DNA of 64,000 nt from Dromaius novaehollandiae (GCF_036370855.1 NC_088132.1:65076841-65140840), one strand, 5' to 3'; counted from the first letter of the stretch, positions 11,448 to 23,815 are shown. The notes: generated by a model from the letters alone, not told the origin. Numbers and translations: made by a program.

Positions 11448-14377
11448 ATGCAGCAGGGCGGCCGCAGGGCCTTCGGCAGCATCTGCCCCAACACGGTGCA
11501 GGACCTGCCCGCCCGCCTCGCCAAGAAGCCGGCCCGGCTCGGCGGCGCCCCCCCGGGCGGCGGCGGCGGCGGCGGCGGCGGCGGGGCGGCGGGCCCCCCC
11601 CCGGCGGCGCCGGGCCCCCGCTCGCCCCCGGCCCGGCCGCGGCCCCGCCGCCCCGGCCCCGCCGCCCCGTCGCCGCCGCGGCCCCCAGCGCTCGCCCCCG
11701 GCGACTGGCAGGACGTGGCGGCGACCACCTCCGTCCTCCCCGCCGCCGCGCAGCAGGTAACCCCGCGCCGGGAGCAGGAGCGGGGCCGGGCCGCCCCGTC
11801 CGGGCAGCGCCGCCGGCGGTGGGGCCGAGCCCCGGCGCTGCCGATGGGCGCTGCCCGCGCCCGGCCTCGGGCCTCCCGGCCGTGCAGTGGGCACAGGTGC
11901 GGTCCCGCGGCTCTTCGGCGGTAGCCCGGGCTGGCGAGGCGCCTTGCGGCGGTGCTGGGGCCCTTTCTGGGAGACGCAGGCAGAGACCCTTCCTTCAGCA
12001 CCGCCCCGAGAGCCGCCGCCCGGGGCCGGGCGCTGCGCCGGGGCTGCCGGCGGGCAGCTGCGCTGCTGCGAGGGGCAAGAGGCGTTTCTGAACCGGCGCC
12101 CGGGGCGGCCTGCGTGGCCCCGGGGTGTCCGTGCGGGCAGGGCAGGAGCAGTCACGGCAGCTCCTCACGGCCCGGGGCGTCGCGGCCGTGCGCACGGTGG
12201 CCCAGGCCAAGGCTGAGAGCGGCAGAGGCCACGGGCGGCGTAAGGGTTATGTCCAGCCCCGTCCAACACGGGCCAAGCCACGGCGTGCAGGCCCGGCAGG
12301 CCTGAGCCCTGGGCCCTGCTCACAGGCACGTTTCATCCACCTCTTGCAGGGTTACTGCTCGCAGGATGAGCCCGACTTTGATTTTCAGGAGTTCAGAGAT
12401 GCTGTGGATGATTTCATATCTGGCAAGTATGTTTTTGCTTACATGAGCCAAACATGCCTGTGCCTGCGCATCAGAAGTCCTGCTGTGTCCAGGTGCCGCA
12501 TTCGGTCGCCTCCCATGCTTTTTTGTTTTGTTTTGGGGTTTTGGATGCCCATGCACCTGCACATCTGTTTAACCCTGGGACAGTCCGTAGGGCAGCTCAC
12601 CTCCGTGGTCCTTTGCAGAGGGACCTGGGCTGGCACTTAGCTCTTCACATCCCTCTGCTCTGCAGCCAACCGCAGAGAAGTAAAATGAGCTTCACACGAG
12701 TTCAGGGCACGTGGCTGCCGCGGTGGAGTGACAGCATGCCTGCACTAACGACCGGGGGAGATGCTCGGTAGAGAGACTGGGGGGGGGGGGGGGGAAGAGG
12801 ACGTGGGAACCTTTTCTACCCTAATGCCTGGGAGTTTTCCTTCTAGACACATCCACCTTAATGCCACCGCCACTGGACTCTGCCGACTTTGATTTCTCGC
12901 TTGGCGAGGACGTGGCCTTCAGCCCCTGTGGCCTGCAGCCGGGGAGCAGCGCCCCGCCGCAGCTGGCCCTGCAGAGCCTGCCTCCCCCCGAGCTGTACTG
13001 GAGCGATGTGGCGGACCAGCACGAGAAGGCGCTGGGAGATGCCCTGGAGGAAAACAGCCAGGTCAGGACTCGGAAGTGCTCGCCCAGGGCCCGGAGCAGG
13101 TTTCTCTCCCCAGCACCCTGCCCTGGTGGCTGCGTGGCCCTGGTGTGCGGTGTCCCCCCGTGCCGGGGGCGGTGGGGCTGTCCTGGACCTCCCTGTCCCT
13201 GCTGGTCCTTCGCAGCTCCAGGAGACCCTCACGCGGAGGCAGGAAGAGCTCACGTCGCTGAGGGAGAGCAATGTGCAGCTGAAGGAGCTGGCGAGCCAGG
13301 CCAGGCAGCTGGCCGCCGTGCTCGATGTGAGTGCTGCCGGCCCGGCCTGGCTGCCCCACGGCCCGGCCGGCCCCTCGGGGGACCCCTCAGGCTGGGCCGT
13401 GGGGGGGCAGGCAGGACGGGGCGGTGTGGGGTGGTGGGGCTGTGTGGTGCGGGGTGGTACGGGATTGGGGCGGTGTGGGTGTGCAAAGGGGTGGACAGCA
13501 GGATGGGACGGGGAGGTGCAGTGTGGGGTGGGATGGGGCAGGCGGAAGGGGCTGTGCTGGACGGGGCGGTGCAGGACAGGACAGCGTGGGACGGGGTGAG
13601 CAGGAGGGGCAGCGCGAGGTGGTGCGGGATGGGGTGGTGCAGGCTGGGGTGGTGCGGTGTGGGGCAGTGCAGGGTGGGACAGGGCTGTGTGGATCAGGGC
13701 GGTGTGGGACAGAAGAGGATGGGGCGGTGCGGGATAGGGCGGTATGGTGTGGGTCAGGGCGGTGTGGTGTGGGTCAGGGTGGTGTGGGTCAGGGCAGTGT
13801 GGGCCGGGACGGGGCAGTGTGGGATAGGAGAGGACGGGGTGGTGTGGGTCAGGGTGGTGTGGGATAGGAGAGGACGGGGTGGTGTGGGTCAGGGTGGTGT
13901 GGGCCGGGCCGGTGCGGGACAGGGAGGGCAGCACGGGCCGGGCCGGGTGCGGCGCGGTGCGGCGGGGTGCTGCTGCGCACCCGCGGAGGTGTCACTGTCT
14001 CCCGCCGGCAGAAGCTGATGCAGCCGCAGTGCCCCGACGGGGCGGCCCTTCCTCCTCCTCCTCCTCCTCCTGCCGCCGGGGAGGCCGCCGGCGTGGACAC
14101 CATGCTGCGGGAGGTGTCGGAGAGGTGCCGCGCCGCCCTGCGCAGCCTCGGCGGCGGCCCGGAGCCCAAGCGGCAGCGGCGGGATGCAGAGCTGCACGGC
14201 GGTGGCGGCGGCGGCAGCGAGGTGTTGGAGGCGCTGGAGGCGCTGGAGGCGGGCGGCTGCCTGCGGGCAGCGCTGGGGGAGGCGGGCGGCATCCGCACGC
14301 TGGCCTTCCCGCAGGGCAGCGCCTTCACCCTGCGCACGGCCGGCGGCGGGTACCGCTTCCGCTGGGTGCCGCGCTGA
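11448..14377 (+). CDS. MCIDAS: MCIDAS, multicilin (complete, 5 exons)
   Basis: Geminin-family coiled-coil coactivator that forms a complex with E2F4/5 and DP1 and switches on centriole amplification and FOXJ1/RFX programmes in post-mitotic progenitors. Exons 11448-11756, 12350-12422, 12847-13061, 13216-13326 and 14012-14377 join to ~357 residues (human 385). Features in order: N-terminal GRRAFGSICPN; a long Gly/Pro/Arg low-complexity part in exon 1; DFDFQEFRDAVDDFIS (exon 2), matching the family's acidic FxLQxFRDxVDDLIS box; PPPELYWSDVADQHEKALGDALEENSQ; the coiled coil in exon 4 (LTRRQEELTSLRESNVQLKELASQ); and the C-terminal TIRT domain, IRTLAFPQGSAFTLRT...YRFRWVP. Exon 5 also carries a (CCT)n-encoded Pro run. 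Intron 2 uses a GC donor (12423-12424). Intron 4 is mostly a G-rich minisatellite. In the conserved order downstream of CCNO. Confidence 0.97.
12779..12794 (+). repeat. Poly-G run in MCIDAS intron 2
   Basis: About 16 consecutive G close to the acceptor of the GC-AG intron. Simple repeat, prone to length error in assembly. Confidence 0.85.
13400..13965 (+). repeat. G-rich minisatellite filling MCIDAS intron 4
   Basis: Degenerate tandem units based on GTGTGGGTCAGGGCGGT and GGGATGGGGCGGTGC occupy most of the 685-nt intron. A higher-order unit of about 40 bp (GGATAGGAGAGGACGGGG plus GGTGTGGGTCAGGGTGGT) is repeated nearly exactly at about 13826-13905. The sense strand is G-rich with almost no runs of C, so the minus strand gives a false Pro/His-rich ORF. 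Confidence 0.85.
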
Positions 14378-16346
14378 GCGCGCGGCCCGCTCCTCCCGCG
14401 CCCCTTCGGGGTGCTGCTCCGCACCGAAAACGGGTATTTGGGCTTTCTCTGCCTCGGGAGGCAGCGTGGGTCTGCGTGTACGCGCACGCTGCCGAGCGGC
14501 CGAGACGTCCGCCTTCGTGCACGCGAGCCTTGGGCGGCGCAGCTGCAGGCGCTGCACGTTTTTCTGCGGGGCTGTGGTTTTGGAGTGCATAACTCACCTT
14601 CAATAATTTGTTAATGAGTGTAGTGACTACCGAGATACCCTTAAATGAAAAGCTGCCTGGCTCTATGCAGAGATGTTGCTCAGTTGAGTAGAAAAGTATG
14701 ACTCATAGGATAGCGGTTAGGGATGGCGCATGTCAAAATGACCATGCCGCCAAAACAGATTAAACATGATACACTTTCTCAATCATGGAATATTAAACCT
14801 AGAAAGTCTACAAACTTGCACTTACTGTCACTCCTGTGTGCAGCTGTGGGTGTATTCTTGCACCCTATGTGATGATTAGATAGTGCTTAAGGTTGTCCTT
14901 TATTTGTACTGATTTCATGTAAGCAGTGTTTTGCATCAGTACGCGTATTTGCTTGTTAGTGCGAAAATAGCAAAAGCCGAGCATCTACACAGTTTGCCTT
15001 GCTCGATGTGCTCAAGCAGAAAACTTTAGAATAAAACATGCTGCTGTTAACATTCAGTGATATTATTTCAAGTAAAGAGAAGGATGAAAGATGCCATAAA
15101 ATGTTCTGAATGGCTACATTTCACTTGCACCTGCTGGTTTGAAAGCTGAACCACTGACACCATACTTGAAACAGTACCTGAAGTTTCTTTTTTTGTGGCA
15201 CATAAGTGAATGAAGACACCATGCTCTACTCAGGATAGCCTAGCTGAGTTTTATATCCGTGAAATTATCAGTTTTTCTACTTTTCAGTACTCAGATTTTC
15301 AAGTATTCTTGCATAGGTCCATGTGCATTAACAGCAATCAAATAGTAATATACTTGTATGTCAATTAAAGTGACAGCATGAGCAGCACCACGTCATGATC
15401 TCAGAGGAAGGTCACTTAGGAGAGCTGCAACCCTGCGCTTAGGGTTGTGTTTATGGCAAGCAGAGGCTGTATTAAAGCGCAAATGGTTCTTGTCACCAGC
15501 ACAACATGTGGCCATGTGGCTCTTGGGAGATTGCGAAGGTGGTTCTTCATCAGTCGCCTCTGTGGCATGGACATTTTCCATTAGGAGAGGTGCTGCAGCA
15601 CTGCCTGGGATGTCGACGGCTCAGCCCTGGCTCCGCTCCAGAGCCATTCGTTTTCCAGGAGAGGAAAACGCCGAGGCAGAAAAGCCGTGTGAAAGCTCTG
15701 GTCCTGCAGTGGACAGGAGAGCAAAACCTCTCAGGCTGCACTGAATTCAACAGGGAATAAACTGATAACTAAGGCAACCTGTATAAATATCTACAATTCT
15801 CCACATGTTTCACGAAGTTAAATGCAAAATGTATAGTGTGTATAACTTTGTAATTCTCATATTAATTCCTCAGAAATAAAGTGACCTGTAAAAACTGTAA
15901 AATTCTGGTAGGGTGCAACAATAAAATAATCACCTTGTTGGATTATCACTAGTGTTTTTGCTGCTACTTCAAATCTTTCTAGAACTGCACACTTTTATCC
16001 ACTTCTTTTTGCAGATAGCCTGTTTAAAAGTTTCCACTGGTTAGTTAGTCATAGTGTTACTATTGATTAGCTTTCAGTTGTGATCTAAAAGTGATAGAAA
16101 ATGATCACAGATGTCTTTGTTTCTTTTTTTTTTTTTAATTATCCTTATTAATTGGACAGACTGATAGCTGGCTAATCAGACCAAGCTGCTTCTCACTGAG
16201 ACTCTTAAGACATGTGGACACACACCTGGTAAAAGAAAAAGGTGTTTGGTATGTAACACTGTAGGTTTAGTGTTATACTACATACATATGCTTTAAACTA
16301 TAAATGTGTACTGTAAAATCATGCTTGTCCTTTTCCTTCCATACAG
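14378..16346. other. MCIDAS 3' region
   Basis: GC-rich to about 14580, then AT-rich. It contains the probable MCIDAS 3'UTR and several AATAAA hexamers. Open frames at 15393-15760 occur on both strands over the same bases and lack family motifs. Confidence 0.6.
15030..15035 (+). terminator. Candidate MCIDAS poly(A) signal
   Basis: AATAAA about 650 nt after the MCIDAS stop. It is the first canonical hexamer downstream; other AATAAA words at about 15873 and 15921 are alternatives. Confidence 0.5.
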
Positions 16347-16418
16347 GATCGTCATAGAAAGCAGACAGATCTCGTGCACAGATTAAAGCAGCTCAACGAC
16401 CGCTTTCGTCAACACTAA
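16347..16418 (+). other. Orphan exon-like segment (acceptor, 23 codons, stop)
   Basis: A good pyrimidine-rich acceptor (CCTTTTCCTTCCATACAG) is followed by 23 open codons that encode a basic, amphipathic, heptad-like peptide (DRHRKQTDLV..RLKQLNDRF), then TAA. A possible AATAAA lies at about 16701. I do not recognise the protein. The charged helical composition resembles a coiled-coil tail. No convincing upstream exon was found between MCIDAS and this point. It could be a terminal exon of an unrecognised + strand gene, an alternative 3' exon of MCIDAS, or chance. Confidence 0.3.
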
Positions 16419-16426
16419 CTTAAAAG

Positions 16427-16900
16427 AGCTCCCCGCGCGCCCCGGCCCGGGTGCAGGCGCGGCGGGCTGAGGCACGCGCACGCGCTGGTGCGTGGTTCGT
16501 GCCCGCCGTGACCTCCGCAGGCGCCCCGGTGGCGTGCGGCCCGCGCGAGGCGTGAGGGGAGCTGGCCAGCCCGGGGCAGAGGCCTGCCCGCCTGAGACGC
16601 TTCGTGGTTAACGAGGAATAGGTAAGCAAAGCGTCTGGCCCCGGGGATGGCGTGGCGTATGTGGGATGGGAAGGCAGCACCTGCATAGTGATGGTTTTAA
16701 AATAAAGCATTTGCAACGGCGTTTTTTGAGCCCAGGTCCCGTCATTAGTGCTGCAGGGGCTGAGAAAGCCGCCTCTGCCTTCGCTCGGCCCTGGGGCGGG
16801 CGGTTTCGCTGCCCGGCAGGCGCTGGCAGCAGCGGCGCCGACCCCTCCGAGGGGTGGCTCGGGCACGCGGAGAGGCAGAGCTGCGGACAGCCGGGACGCT
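16427..16900. promoter_or_regulatory. Orphan CpG island
   Basis: CpG-rich block (dense CGCGC, CCGGCCCGGG) starting 9 nt after the orphan stop codon, weaker to about 16900, in an otherwise AT-rich 24-kb interval. No first exon of a known gene is attached. It may be a distal promoter/enhancer or the start of an unannotated transcript. Confidence 0.5.
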
Positions 16901-18589
16901 TGGAGGGGAAACAGCAATATCCTTTAACCTGAGAGGCGCCAGGGAAAGGGTTGAAGGATCGTATTTTGAATATGAACACCGCAGTTCCACATGAGCCTTG
17001 TTGTAGACACCTGCGTTCTTCACTGGATAGAAACTTTAAAGGTAGATTAAAGCATGAGACCAGACCTCAAGATACGGTGTGATTAAGAAGAAATGCTACA
17101 AAGAAGGACTTTCTTAATAGCAAAGTGCTACTATTGGTTTTGGCTCTTCTATTCAGTGATTGCAGAGAAATGGAATTTTACTGAGTTTTCTCCCCTTGTT
17201 TTCTTGAATATTTTTATAAAGAAAATTACACCTATGTCTGACTTCAGGGAAAAGGCAAATATTTTACAGACAGTTTTATATGACAGCAGCAGCCCTCTTC
17301 ATCTTTTCTAAACATTGACTTACTTCTGGTCCGTGGCCGTTGTTTACATTTTGCATTGTACAGTCTTAAGAAACACCTAAAGCTAGTGAGGTCAAAAGAG
17401 GCTGTAGTTTGCTTTGGCACAACTTTTTCATAGGTGTACGAGAAACAGCCTTAAAGTCTGCCTTGCAACTAACACCTGTTCAAACTCTGGTAGCAAATGA
17501 CTACTTATTTTCAATATTTACTTTATACTCTTCAACAAAATACTAAGAAAAATCAAAATTAATAAATGTCTTCAAGTTTATTCACATGGAGTGATCTCTA
17601 TTGGTAAAGTACAGGGACTGCTTATTCGGGACTGATGTGAGCAACGCAGTTATAAATAGCACTCACTTGTAAAAATCGAGTAGCTGGAAAGTCGGAGGCT
17701 CACTCTGTTTTTCACCCAGTAAACAGTTACTGCAGGGGTCTGCACATTTGCTCTGTGGCAGTACGTAACATTCGCCGCTGCACCTCTCTCTCTATCGTAG
17801 ACTGACGGATACTAAGCATAAGGAAGACCTTTACACTACACGGTCTGGTCCCTTCTGCAGAATAGGTCCTACAGTTTCAGACAGTGACTCCTGTATTGAG
17901 TTTCATATTTGTAATTGGCTAAACCCCACCCCAATCAATACTTCGCAGTTTCAGCCAGCATTAACCTTTGCACCAGTCTCCCTGAACACCTCTATATGGA
18001 CTGCTACGAGCTTCAGAGGGGGCTGCCTTGCTGGCACATGAGGGCAATGCTGAGACTGTACTGCTGGCGTGGTGTGATTTTTCACTCCCCTCTTTTCAGC
18101 CCAGGAACATGTCAGTGCAATGACCTGTGCTTGGACTCAGCAAAGAGCCTCCACACCCTGGAGGAATCAGTGGGAAAGCTGAGCCTGGGGCTGACCAAAT
18201 CTGGAGGCCTTTAATGTAAATAAATGATACTAACGGCTATAACTCTCTCTTCTGTATGCTTAAGTAGTAGAACTGCCCTGTCTTTCATGCCTGTTTGTCG
18301 CACGCACAGCTGGTTCAGCAGCTTACAACGCAGCAGTTTTTCGGCACTTTGTGGGGTGAATGCTGAACAGTGACCGCTTGGAGGGTTGTGGTGAGAGCCT
18401 GATCGCCCCAGACACCGGCGGAGCTCCCACTGCGGCGGGGCTGCGGAGACCCGCTCTGCGCTCTCCTCTTTAACCTAACGGGGCGGCTGCTCTCGTGAGC
18501 TGTGCTGCACCTCGGTGCCGCGGTGCCCAGCACACGCACGGAGTAAAGGCTCGCCTGGAGCCTCTTCGACTCCGAATGAGTAGAAGTGC

Positions 18590-18740
18590 TCTGAGGGGGC
18601 AAGGGGACCCACTCATCCCCTGGGTATAGGTGGAAAACTGAGGCACAGAGGCATGAGGGGATTTGATATAGGTCACCTAATATGTTTATGACAAAATGAG
18701 AGAGAGAATCCCGATTTCCTGCAAATTGTTCCAGTCTTTT
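18590..18740 (+). repeat. Relic MIR/CORE-SINE-like element
   Basis: GGTGGAAAACTGAGGCACAGAGG, then GATATAGGTCACCTAAT, a GTTTATGACAAAATGAG block and AATCCCGATTTCCTG follow the familiar order of the MIR/CORE-SINE central region (AACTGAGGCACAGAG...GGTCACAC...GAATCCAGATTTCCTG). Old and diverged. It explains the apparent minus-strand ORF here. Confidence 0.5.
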
Positions 18741-21700
18741 CATAACAATTTATTGTCTCTTTCCCGTGCCCTGAGCACTGCTCTAGGAGGTCTGTACCCT
18801 GCCTGTATTGGAGTTAGAGGCAAGGAGAGGGGTGTGAGAAAGCGAAGGAGGACAAGAAGCCTATTGCAAACCAAATTGTAGGGTTTGTAGTGAATAGTTC
18901 AGGTGAAAAACTTCAGAAGTTGGCCAGAATCTGCATCTTAAGCACTTAAAACAATGAACTCTTCTAGAAAAAGTCATTTATGTTCATGATTATGTTCATT
19001 TCTTTAGTTAAAAATTGAGGTGTTTATATGGAATCCCTTGTAATTTTTTATTTTTTAAATTCATGTGATGTTATACTTCTGATTGGTTCATAGTCACCTT
19101 TGTGTTCATAGTCATACGAGTAATAAAACCGCATTTGAAAGAGAAATTTGGCAATTTGTATATCAATGTCCATTTTTTGTGAAATGAATTTTTTGTTCCC
19201 ATGATTTATGTTGTACATCTGGATCTTGGGCTACCCTAACTATTGCTGATGAAGTGTCTGGGCCATGTAATTTTGTTTCTTTGGCAGCATTACTAAAAAT
19301 GCTTGGAGATGAGTTAATAACCCATTTGAAGTAGTTTTGGATTGTTTTACAGAAAATGTGGCTCCTGGGAGAAATCCATCTGAACTTGCTTTACCTGTGA
19401 AAAAGCACCCTGGGCTCTTACACTGCCGGGAGAAAAGGGATTGTAGAGGAGGTCACACAGGCAAGACAGCTGGGAACCGCCTCTTGAACTCCTCTGGCCT
19501 TTCAGTTCAGCTTCACCACACATTAATGTGAGTATGCAGAGCAGAAAATAGAGGGAGTAGGAGAAGACTTTTTATGAAGCAGCTGTCTTAAGGAGAATCC
19601 TCCCCACTCCTTTTATTCCCCTTTTTACCTTTTTTCCCCTTTAAGGAGTATGATGCAATTTGGAGAGGAGGAATACCCATGAATGAAGGTAGTGGGACAA
19701 GCTAACAGGCACCTGACCCAGCCTAGATTGTGCTCTATGAAATGTATATTTAATGCACATTTTAAAGAACTTTAGCACAGCATGTGGGAATAAACACACT
19801 ATGAAACTGCAAAGCTGATATTATAATTATCATTATTTCTTTTGGACTGTATCATGAGAGGCCCTAGAGCAGCTTGGGCGGGTGGAAAGAAAAGTGGCTT
19901 ACAGTGGGAAGAAGTCCGAAACCCAGCAGTGTTAGGACAGTCTTGTTCCAGCTCATTTCTGAGTTATGGGGCTCTGTAAAGGGGAAGGTGTGGAGCTAGG
20001 TCATCGCCTCGTGCTCTCCCAGTGCAGCTGTGAATGGGGCTTGCTGAAGCCATGCGCCCCCCCCATACATCCCAAGACGTGGAGCCAGCGGAGGCTGAGC
20101 TTGGCTTGGTGCTTAACCGGGCTGCCCTTCGGCATCCTGCTGCCCGGGGAGGGTGGCTCTGCATTCCCTGCGCAAGTGGAACTGCCAACGCCAAAGACAA
20201 GCCCAGATGAACATGGGAGGGCTTAGTCCCAGGTGCCCCCACGCTTGCGTGGCCAGTGAGCAGAGGCTTTTTGATACAGTTTGTTTGATGCACAAAAATC
20301 CATGAATTTTTCACTGGGCTTTAGCTTTTCTTTCCAGATCAGTCTGCAATATGTTCTTGAGGACTTTCCCATATATGAAATTATTCAGGAATAGCTATCA
20401 TAAGTTAAACTCACATCCCCATTGAATCCAAACACATTTTAAGTGTGAACTCCCACTGGTAATTCTCAGGTAAGTAGACAATTATTCTCAAAACTCTCTG
20501 TGTATTCTCTACCTCTCTGTGAAGCCTGAAATATGCTTAAGAGGGAAATGAAGCGACATGATGGGGATTAGCTGCAGCCAGAGAAGAAAATATTGAAATT
20601 GCTGTGGAAATTCCCCTTACATGAGCTGAGAGATAAATATTGTGTTCAGCAGGAACCTAGGGGTACATTGCACCCCGAAGCCTCTAAGGCTTCCTAACAG
20701 AAAGGTTATGGTAGCATGTGAAAAATAGAAGACAAATAGAAATATGGTATTTGCCAGTCATTGTGGAAATTTTGTAAGAAAGCTTTTCCCTTTACTTATA
20801 GGCTTTCAGGCCCTCTGTGTTAACAGTTAGTCTCAGACAGCCTACTGTGCCTGTTCTTTGGTCAAGTCTCATCTTGTTGTATTCTTATGCTGAAACCCAA
20901 AATAGACATCAAAACTGTTGGGTTAGACTCTGTAAATCCATATTCAGCTCTTGTTCCCCCCAAAATCTTGCAACCCTACCATCACAGAAGAGTCAAATGC
21001 AGAAAAAAAAATGAGGGAAATGAAAAATGAGGGAAATAGTTGTGAACTATAAAGCTTTCTAGTGTTTTTGTTATGGACTGTACGGCAGTGTACAATCATA
21101 ATGTTAGTTTTAGCCCCTGAAGTACAGTACTGCCTTTTGAAATGATTACATAGAACAATATTTCCAATTCTTCACATAACACAGAAAAATCCCTTTTAAA
21201 TTTGAATAAATCTTAGAGCATGTGTAATCAAGACCTGCAGCTAAGTATTTGTTTTACATTAAATATTTGTCCTAAGTAGAACTCCCTGACAGCAACAGAT
21301 TCAATATCTTCAAAATTAAATCTTTTTACATCTCATTTTGGGATATTGGGTCAAGGCCAAAGTCAACAGCTACATGAAGAACTGTGAACCTGCAGAAAGT
21401 TATAAATACTGTGCTGTTACTTTTGTATGAACTCTTATGCAATCTGGATTTAGAAAAAAGCATTGAGCATATGACTACATCATCAGAAAAAAGCTGGCTG
21501 AAAACACTGCTTACTTTTGTAAAGGCCCAGAATTGAGAGGATTGTTATTTATATGTATTTGTTTAGCAGGTCCTGTGAAATATTGTAGTCTCTATATGTG
21601 TGATTGCTTTTCACTGGATGTTATCAGAATAATAGAGTGAATTATAGCTCCTTTAGGAAAAAAATGTTTGCAGATGCTCAGTGGTCTACTATACTGGTGA

Positions 21701-23536
21701 CAAATGTACCACAAATTAGGAATTTTACTCCCTATGATTCACCTTCTTCTAGCTGAGATGTAGAGGACACAGGCAACTAGTTAGTTCCCACTACAGTCAC
21801 GATACTTTGAGTGGTTGCAATAGGCAACTGGGCTGTAGTTGCAGGCAGTCAAAGATTTGCTAAGCTACATTAATAATCATTAAGCTTAGGTAAGGCAACA
21901 TTTTTTACTGTAAAAAGAGATATTTAACACATTAAAATTACACCTCAGTCCTAAAACATTCCTTGCAATTTATTGAACAGTATAGAGCTGTTCAAATAAA
22001 GTAATAAAAAATTATGTTACAATTCTAAACCCCTTTCATGTTAATGAAAGATTTAGCCAGATTAACCTGTTTATTGTACCAAAGACACACCTCAGTATAT
22101 TGTTACACTATTTTCAGTCACCAGTTACAGCATAGATTCTGAGGGCTTTTGAATGCATTTGAACAAGTGTCCAACAAAGGAAGGACACTCAGTCAAAGTG
22201 ATGAACTTTAAATTGCAGCTTCTGGCATGTGTGGAGTTATCAAATAAGTAAGGTTCATCTCACTTGTATGCGTTTTTCTTCCTGGATGAAATATAAGCAC
22301 TTAAAAAACTCAAAGACTGAATTCAAATAGTAGACTACTCTGTTCTGTTTTGATTTTTATTATCAAAAAGTTTGCAAAATTAAAAGCATGAAAACCCCCA
22401 AAGCATCGAATTTGTCTCTGACAGGGGACTGGTAGAAAAATTGGTGAATCTTTTTTCACAGCCTTATCCATGTACAGTCACTCCTGTCTGTATTTAGACC
22501 GGACTGCAGCCCTGGGACCTACCAGATTACACCCTGCCCATGAAAATCCAACAAGCCTAGTGCCGAAAGGCAAAAAAACCCAGAAAACCCCACATCCCAT
22601 ATCTGGCCCTGCATTTTTAATGTCAGGCTCGGTTACTGCAATTTTGGGAATGATTCACTTAATGAAAATGTAACAAGCAAATCTCCTAGAACAAAAATCA
22701 CTAATATCTCTCCACACAGGAGCCTCACTGAACATGTAGCTCACTCACTGTCTTTGTCCTGATTTACAGCGCCTTGTTAGAAACACTCTTCATTACCGAA
22801 GATACTGTTTCTCCGTCCGCAGTCACAGCCTCCCATGAAAGCTGCTTTCCAGCAGAAGAAGGAGACTGTCAGCCCACTAATGGAGGATCTTCACCCACAG
22901 GGATAAAATGGAGGCAAACTGGACCATAGATTTAGGTGGCAAAAGCAAAAGAGTAAGTAATCTCTGTGTAGCATTCTGAACTGAATGTGGATTTCTGTAT
23001 CCAGACTTGCACCCAGCAATGCCTTGACAGGAGTAATGGGCAGAAACGTGTCTCTTTCCAACAGGAATGGAGGGGATAGGAGGGTAATTATCATTTTTCA
23101 GAGTTCCCAGATTATTACAGTGATGGGTACCTATACAGTAATTTAGACAGAGCTGCAGCTTTACGTACTCCCACTGAATTATATGATCACAATCCTGGGA
23201 TCTAGGCTTTAATTTGGCTTATCAAGACCCCACTTGCAAAATACACTAAACAACATCACCTCCATTCAATGCAGAATGCAGTTCAAATTAAACTAAACTA
23301 AAAATGTTTGACAATTGATTGTCCTTTCCCCTTGCACCTCCCCTTTTAAAGTCTGCTTGTTTACTTTATTTTTGCTGTGCTGATAGTTCAACAGTGCCCA
23401 GAGATGTGATAGCAGAGTACTGTTGTGCAGGGTGCTCCACAAACCCTAAGGACTCTGTTAGAAAGTGTATATCCTTTTGGCTTACATTATGTCCCTTTAA
23501 GTGTCAGAAAACTCACAGAATTTCATGGTCAAAAAT

Positions 23537-23815
23537 TTAAAGGAGAAAAATAATGTACTTTAACACAGGCAGCTGTGTATTAAATATGATTTTTCCTATT
23601 GCATTCTGTCTTTTTGTAATAATTTTTTTACACTTTTTCTCAACATTTTCTAGCACTTGGTGAATCCCTTTGAACATAATTCGAGCCTCTGGCATGGCTA
23701 AGACATCAGTGCAAGGAGCACTGATCACAACCAACCTATCACAGAAGAATTTAACAAACAACTGGAGAAGAATAATTAGCGATGTGGATATTTTAGAAAG
23801 GCTTTCCCAATTATT
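23537..23815 (-). other. Unassigned minus-strand exon-like ORF (93 codons)
   Basis: On the minus strand TTTGCTCATTTGCAG is a good acceptor ending at 23816, followed by 92 open codons and a stop (23537-23539), in AT-rich DNA where such length is unusual. The peptide is hydrophobic and helical (e.g. ISTSLIILLQLFVKFFCDRL, ARIMFKGIHQVLENVEKK), reminiscent of alpha-solenoid repeats. TTTATT (AATAAA on minus) at 23365-23370 could end a transcript. No family recognised; no protein match can be claimed. Confidence 0.25.

Noticed and set aside
11040-12155. 371-codon minus-strand ORF over MCIDAS exon 1 and promoter
   Set aside because: Compositional shadow of the CpG island; low complexity with no domain, and the plus strand carries the recognised exon.
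12858-13934. 358-codon minus-strand Pro/His-rich ORF
   Set aside because: It is the complement of the G-rich minisatellite in MCIDAS intron 4 plus MCIDAS exons.
18315-18743. 142-codon minus ORF
   Set aside because: Its first half overlaps a MIR/CORE-SINE-like relic and the rest is a GC-rich patch; no splice or domain support.
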